A stretch of DNA of 9,526 nucleotides, from contig JAKONM010000092.1 in the NCBI GenBank assembly GCA_022701925.1, positions 1-9,526 on the forward strand, in the 5' to 3' direction. Positions 1-5,352 of the stretch are shown one piece after another. This DNA comes from Microbacteriaceae bacterium. Its GTDB lineage: Bacteria > Actinomycetota > Actinomycetes > Actinomycetales > Microbacteriaceae. The notes under the pieces are model-generated. The model had not been told where the DNA came from. It saw nothing but the letters and a program-made list of their open reading frames with translations, and made no database searches. How positions within the stretch are numbered: the stretch's first letter is position 1; each line of letters begins with the position of its first letter. The position numbers and the translations under genes were made by a program.

Positions 1-714
1 CCGTTCGAGGCCTACGCCACCGGCGTCATGGCGGACACCCCGTTCCGGGAGGAGGAGCCTCGGCTCGACTCCCCGAACTTCTACTACGCGCAGGAGGACG
101 AGCTGTTCGCGGCGGCCGCCCGCTCCGGCTTCACCTGGAGCGTGCACCGCTCGCACACGGTGTTCGGCTTCGCCACCGGCAACGCGATGAACATGGCGCT
201 GACGATCGCGGCCTACGCGACCATCTGCCGCGACCAGGGGCTGCCGTTCGTGTTCCCCGGCTCGGCGACGCAGTGGAACCAGGTGACCGACATCACCGAC
301 GCCGGCCTGCTGTCCGAGCAGATGATCTGGGCCGCCGAGAACGGCCGGGACGAGGCCTTCAACACGGCGAACGGCGACGTCTTCCGCTGGCGGTGGCTCT
401 GGCCGCAGATCGCAGACGCGTTCGGGCTGCGGTGGGAGGGCTTCGAGGGGGCGCCGCGCCCGCTCGAGACCGCGATGGCCGGCGTGGAGCCGGTCTGGCG
501 CGGGATCGCGGAGCGGCACGGCCTGGTCGAGCCCGACCTGTCGCGGGTGGCGTCGTGGTGGCATACCGACGGCGACCTCGGCCGGGACATCGAGGTGCTG
601 ACCGACATGAACAAGAGCCGCAGGGCGGGGTTCACCGCGAGCCGCGACACCCGCGCCAGCTTCTTCGAGCTGGTCGAGCAGTACCGCGCGGCGAAGGTGC
701 TGCCGCCCCTGTGA
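1..714 (+). CDS. PRISE-like SDR enone reductase, 3' part
   Basis: The reading frame is open from base 1, so the gene begins outside the window; the ATG at 28 is internal, because the codons before it (PFEAYATGV) match the family's conserved segment ahead of the catalytic tyrosine. 237 residues are visible, against about 350-390 for the family. Family marks, recalled from progesterone 5-beta-reductase: NFYY at visible residues 26-29, which carries the catalytic Tyr; WSVHR followed by the FGF loop; IWAA; EAFNTANGDVF followed by RWRWLW; PVWRGI; and MNKS near the C-terminus. The Rossmann NADP(H) motif and catalytic Lys lie upstream, out of view. Known family members reduce the C=C bond of activated enones (progesterone, 8-oxogeranial) with NADPH. 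Bacterial members are usually labelled only as NAD-dependent epimerase/dehydratase, and their substrates are mostly unknown. The gene converges on the - strand operon and need not share its regulation. Family confidence is high; substrate is unknown. Confidence 0.88.
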   Translation, partial: PFEAYATGVMADTPFREEEPRLDSPNFYYAQEDELFAAAARSGFTWSVHRSHTVFGFATGNAMNMALTIAAYATICRDQGLPFVFPGSATQWNQVTDITDAGLLSEQMIWAAENGRDEAFNTANGDVFRWRWLWPQIADAFGLRWEGFEGAPRPLETAMAGVEPVWRGIAERHGLVEPDLSRVASWWHTDGDLGRDIEVLTDMNKSRRAGFTASRDTRASFFELVEQYRAAKVLPPL

Positions 715-718
715 GCAG

Positions 719-755
719 CGGCCGGGTCCCCGCGCGCCGCGCGAGGACCCGGCCG
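719..755. terminator. Bidirectional stem-loop terminator between convergent genes
   Basis: A perfect 11-bp inverted repeat (719-729 CGGCCGGGTCC, 745-755 GGACCCGGCCG) encloses a 15-nt GC-rich spacer that can itself pair (GCGC 732-735 with 739-742). It sits 4 nt after the PRISE stop and 18 nt after the stop of the - strand dehydrogenase. There is no T-tract on either side, which is common for hairpin terminators in high-GC actinobacteria. A second, mutually exclusive hairpin (CCGGCC 749-754 with GGCCGG 759-764) overlaps the right arm. The inverted repeat is seen directly; termination is inferred from position. Confidence 0.7.
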
Positions 756-773
756 GTCGGCCGGTGACGGCCG

Positions 774-1748
774 TCAGAGCACCGCGTCGAACTCGATGTG
801 CGCCTTGATGGTCGACTCCGGGTGGTGGGCGGCGTCGAGCGCCGCCAGCGCCTCGTCGACGCCGAACCGCTGCGTGACCAGGGGCGTGAGGTCCAGCCCG
901 CTGCCCGCCAGGAACCGCAGCGTCTCCGGCCACACGCCGGGCGAGCCGATGGAGCCCGTGATCCGCAGCTCCTTCGACTGGATCAGCCCCAGCTTCGCGC
1001 CGGCCTCGCGCCCCACGTCGATGCCGATGTAGGCGACCCGGCCCTGGAAGGCCACCAGCTCGAGGGCGCGTGCCATGACCGGCGGGCGGCCGCTGGCCTC
1101 GACCACGAGGTCGGCGCCGCGGCCGCCGGTGACGCGCTCGAGCAGCTCGTCCACGCCGTCGGGGTCCACCACGTGCGCCGCGCCCAGGGCGGTGGCCGCC
1201 GCGCGACGGTCGGCGGAGGGCTCGACCACCACGGTCGTCGCGCCCATCGCCGCGGTCGCCGCGGCGACCGCCAGGCCCACGGGACCCGCGCCCAGCACGA
1301 CCACGGTGTCGCTGGCGTCCACGCCGCCGGCCCGCACGATCGCGTAGTAGGCGACGCTGAACGGCTCGACCAGCGCGCCCATCGTGTACGAGAGCCCGTC
1401 GGGCAGCCGGTGGAGCCACGACTCCTTCGCCACGAAGAACTCGGCGGCCGCGCCGCTGATCGAGAACCCGAAGTGGTCGGCGCCGATGACGCACTCCCCC
1501 ACCACGCGGTCGCCGACGGCGAGCCCCTTCACCCGCTCGCCGACGCGCACGACCTGGCCCGACCACTCATGGCCGGGGATCAGCGGGTAGGCGAACGGGA
1601 TGATGTACCGGCCCTCCAGCAGGTCGATGTCCGAGTGGCAGACGCCCACGGAGCGCGCCGCGACCAGCACCTCGTCCGGCCCGATCTCGGGCACCGGCAC
1701 CTGCTCGACGGCCGGTGAGTCCTGGGCGGTGTAGACCAGCGCCTTCAT
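774..1748 (-). CDS. Zinc-dependent alcohol dehydrogenase (MDR), no structural zinc loop
   Basis: A 324-residue medium-chain dehydrogenase, last gene of the operon. The GroES-like N-terminal domain carries the catalytic zinc residues C37 (GVCHSD), H60-E61 (GHE) and E128 (LVEP). The Rossmann domain has GAGPVG at 153-158 and an acidic E176 at the end of the second strand, which favours NAD+ over NADP+. The lobe that normally holds four structural-zinc cysteines is reduced: only C86 remains, in GECVIGADHFG, so this zinc is predicted absent. That also explains the short length against about 340-360 for sorbitol and threonine dehydrogenase relatives. The likely reaction is reversible oxidation of a secondary alcohol or polyol hydroxyl; the substrate is not identifiable. 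The ATG at 1748 has a GGAG eight bases upstream and lies 16 nt after the previous gene's stop, so co-transcription is very likely. Confidence 0.9.
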   Translation of the reverse strand: MKALVYTAQDSPAVEQVPVPEIGPDEVLVAARSVGVCHSDIDLLEGRYIIPFAYPLIPGHEWSGQVVRVGERVKGLAVGDRVVGECVIGADHFGFSISGAAAEFFVAKESWLHRLPDGLSYTMGALVEPFSVAYYAIVRAGGVDASDTVVVLGAGPVGLAVAAATAAMGATTVVVEPSADRRAAATALGAAHVVDPDGVDELLERVTGGRGADLVVEASGRPPVMARALELVAFQGRVAYIGIDVGREAGAKLGLIQSKELRITGSIGSPGVWPETLRFLAGSGLDLTPLVTQRFGVDEALAALDAAHHPESTIKAHIEFDAVL

Positions 1749-1756
1749 GCTTCTCG

Positions 1757-1760
1757 CTCC
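1757..1760 (-). promoter_or_regulatory. Ribosome binding site of the last dehydrogenase
   Basis: GGAG on the - strand lies 8 nt before the ATG at 1748, within the 16-nt gap between the two dehydrogenase genes. It supports that start. Confidence 0.65.
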
Positions 1761-1764
1761 GTTC

Positions 1765-2823
1765 TCAGCGGGTCTCGATGAGGACCTTGACCTGGTCGCC
1801 GGTCGGCGACAGCAGCGTCTCGAAGCCCTTCTCGACGATGTCGGCCATCGGCACCCGCGCCGTGACCACCTTCTCGACCGGGAACCGCCCGCGCGCGATC
1901 AGGTCGACGATGCGGGGGAAGTCGAAGACGGGGTAGCACCAGGTGCCCGTCAGCGTGATGTCGTGCTCCGACAGCACCATCGGGTCGATGGACGCGGGCC
2001 GCGTGTGCAGGCCGGTCTGCGAGACCCGGCCCGCGGACCGCACCGCGGCCAGCGCCGTCTGCAGCGCGCGCTCGTTGCCGGAGCACTCGATCACCGCGTC
2101 CGCCCCGATGCCGTGGTTCAGCTCCTTCATGTGCGCCGCGACGTCGGTGCGCGTGGGGTCGAGCACCTCGGCGACGCCGAAGCCGCGGACGAGGTCCGCG
2201 CGGATCGGGTTCACCTCGGACACGACGACCCGGGCGCCGAGCGACGCGGCGTACAGGGTGGCCAGCGCCCCGATGGGGCCGGCCCCGGTCACGAGCACGG
2301 TGTCGCCCGGCCGCACGCCGGCCGTGTCGACGCCGTAGGCGGCCACGGCCGCGGGCTCGACCAGCGCGCCCTGCAGGTCGCTGACCTCGTCCGGCAGCAC
2401 GGTCAGCTTCTCCTGCGGCACGACCGCCAGCTCCGCGATGCCGCCCCAGGCGTCGCTGAGGCCGATGCAGGCCATGTTCACGCAGAGGTGGTTCAGGCCG
2501 CGCACGCAGTAGTAGCAGGTGCCGTCGAACAGCAGCGGCATCACGGACACGCGCTGGCCGACGCGGACGCGGTCGACGCCGCGACCGATCTCGACGACCT
2601 CCGCGGAGAACTCGTGGCCGAGGATCTGCGGGATCGTCGAGCCGTTCAGCCGGTGCGGCTCCTTCGGCGTGACGATCGGGCCCTGCGCGTACTCATGCAG
2701 GTCGGTGCCGCAGATGCCGCACCAGAAGGGGCGCAGCAGGACCTGGCCGGGTCCGGGCGACGTGGGCGGCGCCACGTCCTCGACGCGGACGTCGTGGGCG
2801 GCGTGGAAGACGGCGGCCTTCAT
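1765..2823 (-). CDS. Zinc-dependent dehydrogenase, butanediol dehydrogenase-like (MDR)
   Basis: A 352-residue medium-chain dehydrogenase, closest by eye to the (R,R)-2,3-butanediol / sorbitol dehydrogenase group: GICGTDLHEY near residue 40, then GPI and the LGHEFSAEVVEIG stretch around 68-80. Catalytic zinc residues are C38, H70-E71 and E156 (LVEP). The structural-zinc lobe has C103, C106 and C114, but the first expected Cys is Asp100 (DGTCYYC), so the site would be D-C-C-C or weakened. The nucleotide site is GAGPIG at 180-185, with E203 in VVVSEVN pointing to NAD+. Expected chemistry is reversible oxidation of a secondary alcohol or vicinal diol to a ketone. The ATG at 2823 overlaps the upstream stop (ATGA) and has an AGGAGG just before it, so translation is coupled. 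Much longer in-frame upstream extensions read through the neighbouring gene in the wrong frame and were discarded. The exact substrate is unknown. Confidence 0.92.
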   Translation of the reverse strand: MKAAVFHAAHDVRVEDVAPPTSPGPGQVLLRPFWCGICGTDLHEYAQGPIVTPKEPHRLNGSTIPQILGHEFSAEVVEIGRGVDRVRVGQRVSVMPLLFDGTCYYCVRGLNHLCVNMACIGLSDAWGGIAELAVVPQEKLTVLPDEVSDLQGALVEPAAVAAYGVDTAGVRPGDTVLVTGAGPIGALATLYAASLGARVVVSEVNPIRADLVRGFGVAEVLDPTRTDVAAHMKELNHGIGADAVIECSGNERALQTALAAVRSAGRVSQTGLHTRPASIDPMVLSEHDITLTGTWCYPVFDFPRIVDLIARGRFPVEKVVTARVPMADIVEKGFETLLSPTGDQVKVLIETR

Positions 2824-3878
2824 CGTTCCTCCTGGATCGTGGGGTCGAACAGCACCTTGCCCTCGAGCCGCGCCGTCGCGAGGCGTTCGAGCTGCTCGGC
2901 GAGGTCGCCGAGCGGGCGCACGGAGTCGAGCAGCTCGTCGGCCAGCGGCGTGGTGGCGAGGATCTGCAGCGCGGGCGCCAGGTCGTCGCCGCAGACGTGG
3001 GCAAGCGTGGTGCGGACGGTGATCTCGCGCATCACGACCGCGTGCACGTCCACCTCCTGCTGCGTCGCCGGCAGGCCGACCTGCAGCACCGTGCCGCCGT
3101 CGCGCACCATGCCGATGGCGGCGTTCAGCTGCCCCGGAGCGCCGCTCGCCTCGATGACGACGTCGGCGCCGCCCGGCGCGGCCTCGAGCACGCGATCGCG
3201 GACGGCGTCGCCGACCTCGACCGTGCGCGCGGCCCCGAGGCGCAGCGCGCGCTCCAGCCGCTGGCCCGGGAAGTCGACGACGGTCACGTCGACGCCCACC
3301 AGGTGCATGAGGCCCGTCAGCACGAAGGTGCCGATGGCACCCGCGCCGATCAGCACGACGCGGTCGCCGTCCCGGGCGCCGGAGCGCCGGGCGGCGTGCA
3401 GGCCGACGGCCAGCGGCTGCGCCAGGCCCGCCGCGTCGAGCGACAGCCCGTCCGGCAGCGCGACGAGGGTCCGCTCCGGCACCGCGACGTACTCGGCCAG
3501 GCCGCCCGGCGCGTTGAGGCCGTGGGTGTAGTAGCGCCGGCACAGGTTCGTGCGCCCCTCGGTGCAGCGGTCGCACTCGCCGCACCAGACCCCCGCGCCG
3601 CTGGCCACCAGGGCGCCGGCGTCGAAGCGGCCGGCTGCGGCGGGCGTCACGACCTCGCCGATGAACTCGTGGCCGAGGACCATCGGCCCGGTCGCGCCGG
3701 TGACGGGGTGCACGCGGTCGACCGGGAAGGTCTTCGGACCCGCCTTCCACTCGGTCGCGTCGGTGCCGCACATGCCGGACCGCAGCACCTTGAGCAGCAC
3801 CTCGCCGTCCCGCGGCTGCGGCTGCGGCACGTCCTCGATCCGCACGTCGTGGTCGCCGTGGTAGACCGCCGCCCTCAT
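2820..3878 (-). CDS. Zinc-dependent dehydrogenase (MDR) with full structural zinc site
   Basis: A 352-residue medium-chain dehydrogenase, first of the three in transcription order, and similar at its N-terminus to the next gene's product (both read M-K/R-AAV, then DVR-V/I-EDV). Catalytic zinc residues C37 (GMCGTD) and H70-E71 (GHE) are present. The Glu of the usual EP motif is Gln154 (LAQPLAV). The structural zinc lobe is complete: C99, C102, C105, C113 (WCGECDRC then NLC). The Rossmann motif is GAGAIG at 178-183, with D202 in VVDFPG, predicting NAD+. Members of this group act on sugars and polyols (glucose, sorbitol, threonine dehydrogenase relatives); the exact substrate is unknown. AGGAGG 7 nt upstream supports the ATG at 3878, which follows the M24 gene stop by 27 nt. 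Confidence 0.92.
   Translation of the reverse strand: MRAAVYHGDHDVRIEDVPQPQPRDGEVLLKVLRSGMCGTDATEWKAGPKTFPVDRVHPVTGATGPMVLGHEFIGEVVTPAAAGRFDAGALVASGAGVWCGECDRCTEGRTNLCRRYYTHGLNAPGGLAEYVAVPERTLVALPDGLSLDAAGLAQPLAVGLHAARRSGARDGDRVVLIGAGAIGTFVLTGLMHLVGVDVTVVDFPGQRLERALRLGAARTVEVGDAVRDRVLEAAPGGADVVIEASGAPGQLNAAIGMVRDGGTVLQVGLPATQQEVDVHAVVMREITVRTTLAHVCGDDLAPALQILATTPLADELLDSVRPLGDLAEQLERLATARLEGKVLFDPTIQEER
2828..2833 (-). promoter_or_regulatory. AGGAGG ribosome site inside the upstream gene's last codons
   Basis: A full AGGAGG on the - strand, 4 nt before the ATG at 2823, is built from the codons for the final Gln-Glu-Glu of the upstream dehydrogenase. It fixes the start and, with the ATGA overlap, indicates translational coupling. 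Confidence 0.8.
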
Positions 3879-3885
3879 GACCGCC

Positions 3886-3891
3886 CCTCCT
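3886..3891 (-). promoter_or_regulatory. AGGAGG ribosome binding site
   Basis: A full-consensus AGGAGG on the - strand with a 7-nt spacer to the ATG at 3878. It is in the 27-nt gap after the M24 gene and confirms the dehydrogenase start. Confidence 0.8.
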
Positions 3892-3905
3892 GCGCCGCGT
3901 CGCGC

Positions 3906-5288
3906 TCAGGCCTCACCGCGGCCCCACTCCGTGTTCAGGTGCGACTGCGAGCTGCGGATCACCGGCAGCGGGCCGTTCACCGAGAAGTATCGGCGGCCGG
4001 CCACCAGCAGCTCCTCGGCCGGGAACTTGGTGACGACCTCGCACCCGGTGGCCGTGACGACGACCTCCTCCTCGATGCGGGCCGCACCGATGCCGTCCGC
4101 GCTCGGCCAGTAGGTCTCGAGGGCGAAGAACATGCCCTCCTTCAGCTCCTCCGGGTGCTCCAGCGACACCAGGCGCGAGAAGATCGGCTTCTCCCAGATC
4201 GACAGGCCGACGCCGTGCCCGTACTGCAGGGCGAACGCCGCCTCCTCGTCCGGGAACCCGAACTCCTCCGCCTTCGGCCACACCGACACGATGTCGGCCG
4301 TGGTCGCGCCGGGACGCACCAGCGCGATCGCGCGGTCCATGTACTCGCGGGCCCGCTTGTAGGCATCGTTCTGCGCGGAGCTCGCCGAGCCGACCGCGAA
4401 GGTGCGGTAGTAGCAGGTGCGGTAGCCGTTGAAGCTGTGCAGGATGTCGAAGAACGCGGGGTCGCCCGGGCGGATGATGCGGTCCGAGTAGACGTGCGGG
4501 TGCGGCGAGCAGCGCTCCCCCGAGATCGCGTTGACGCCCTCCACGTACTCCGAGCCGTGGTCGTACAGCGTCTTGGCCACCAGGCCGACGGTCTCGTTCT
4601 CGCGCACGCCGGGCTTCAGGAACTCGTAGAGCTTGTCGTAGGCGGAGTCGACCATCGAGGCCGCCTGCGTCAGCAGCGTGATCTCGTCCTGCGTCTTGAT
4701 CGTGCGCGCCTGCATGAAGACCTGCTGGCCGTCGACCACCTGCACGCCGGCGGCCTGCAGCGCCATCAGCACGGGCATCTCGATGACGTCGACGCCCAGC
4801 GGTTGGTCGAGCAGGCCGAACTTCTCCAGCTCGCGCTTGATCTTGGCGGCCACCCCCTCGGCGGCGCCGGACGACGGGTCGAACGCGCCGCGCAGCGTGG
4901 AGATGCCGGCGCGGGCGCCGGACTCCAGGCGGGGGCGCTTGGCGCCGTGGTGCGGCGCGTGCGGGTCGGCGTCCATCTCGGCCGTGGTCTCGCCGAGCCA
5001 CGGGTTGTTCAGCAGGTGGTGCTTCGCCGCGGACCCGAAGTCCCAGACGATCGGGTCGGAGTTGCGGGTCAGCAGCGAGAAGCGGATCAGCTTGTCCATC
5101 GCCCACGTGCCGATGTGGGTGGCGGTCATGTAGCGGATGTTGGAGAAGTCGAAGGCCAGCAGCGCGCCGAGGTCCGACCGCTCCAGCTCCGCCTTCAGCC
5201 GCGCGAGCCGCTCGTCGCGCAGCCGGTCGAAGCGGACCCGCTCCTCCCAGTCGACGCCGTTGGTTCCGAAGGTGGCGGTGCTCAGCAC
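3906..5288 (-). CDS. M24 family protein (creatinase / X-Pro peptidase fold), altered metal site
   Basis: A 460-residue cytosolic protein with no signal peptide. An N-terminal creatinase-type domain (about 20-195, including the NIRYMT motif at 50-55) precedes the C-terminal pita-bread domain (about 205-425). The five di-metal ligands of M24 peptidases map to D281 (FFDIL), C292 in GYRTCYYRTF in place of the usual Asp, H358 (YGHGVGL), E391 (FALET) and E406 (RIEEE). A second conserved His of peptidases (the VHE type) is Trp365 (IWEKP). H263 and H265 (SPHPH) lie where creatinase has its catalytic His, though I cannot align this exactly. Family members cleave X-Pro peptides, hydrolyse C-N bonds (creatinase, ectoine hydrolase) or act as lyases (DMSP lyase DddP); genuine peptidase action looks unlikely here. 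It sits between the ABC transporter and three dehydrogenases, so a catabolic cleavage step is the best inference. The GTG start at 5288 has upstream AGAAAGG and AGGA. Confidence 0.85.
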   Translation of the reverse strand: MLSTATFGTNGVDWEERVRFDRLRDERLARLKAELERSDLGALLAFDFSNIRYMTATHIGTWAMDKLIRFSLLTRNSDPIVWDFGSAAKHHLLNNPWLGETTAEMDADPHAPHHGAKRPRLESGARAGISTLRGAFDPSSGAAEGVAAKIKRELEKFGLLDQPLGVDVIEMPVLMALQAAGVQVVDGQQVFMQARTIKTQDEITLLTQAASMVDSAYDKLYEFLKPGVRENETVGLVAKTLYDHGSEYVEGVNAISGERCSPHPHVYSDRIIRPGDPAFFDILHSFNGYRTCYYRTFAVGSASSAQNDAYKRAREYMDRAIALVRPGATTADIVSVWPKAEEFGFPDEEAAFALQYGHGVGLSIWEKPIFSRLVSLEHPEELKEGMFFALETYWPSADGIGAARIEEEVVVTATGCEVVTKFPAEELLVAGRRYFSVNGPLPVIRSSQSHLNTEWGRGEA

Positions 5289-5292
5289 GGAG

Positions 5293-5304
5293 TCCTGCCT
5301 TTCT
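5293..5304 (-). promoter_or_regulatory. Ribosome site for a GTG start
   Basis: On the - strand AGAAAGG (5298-5304, 9-nt spacer) and AGGA (5293-5296, 4-nt spacer) precede the GTG at 5288. Either can serve. They support GTG as the M24 gene start. Confidence 0.55.
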
Positions 5305-5310
5305 GGGTCG

Positions 5311-5331
5311 GGCGCGCGCAGGTCGCGCGCC
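5311..5331 (-). promoter_or_regulatory. Intercistronic GC stem-loop
   Basis: A perfect 8-bp inverted repeat (GGCGCGCG 5311-5318, CGCGCGCC 5324-5331) with a 5-nt loop, in the 64-nt gap between the transporter fusion gene and the M24 gene. It has no U-tract, so partial attenuation or mRNA 3'-end protection is more likely than full termination. Low-complexity GC sequence makes chance formation possible. Confidence 0.4.
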
Positions 5332-5352
5332 GGTCGAGGCTCGAGGAGGGCA

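Noticed and set aside
28..714. ATG at 28 as the true start of the PRISE gene
   Set aside because: The frame is open to base 1, and residues before the ATG match a conserved family segment; starting here would remove the cofactor domain.
1747..3531. 594-codon open frame on the + strand
   Set aside because: Antisense to two clear dehydrogenase genes; low-complexity composition without recognisable motifs.
1765..3771. 668-codon version of the butanediol-dehydrogenase-like gene
   Set aside because: The N-terminal 300 or so residues are an out-of-frame reading of the neighbouring dehydrogenase; ATG 2823 has AGGAGG and matches the family N-terminus.
3906..5288. Firm assignment of the M24 protein as DMSP lyase DddP or prolidase
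   Set aside because: The second metal-ligand Asp is Cys, and the DddP-type catalytic Asp after HGVGL is not seen (here S-I-W); the prolidase second His is Trp. No precise name is supported.
5332..5352. Repeated TCGAGG units (5334-5346)
   Set aside because: Only two short copies in GC-rich sequence, with no further array; not a meaningful repeat or operator.
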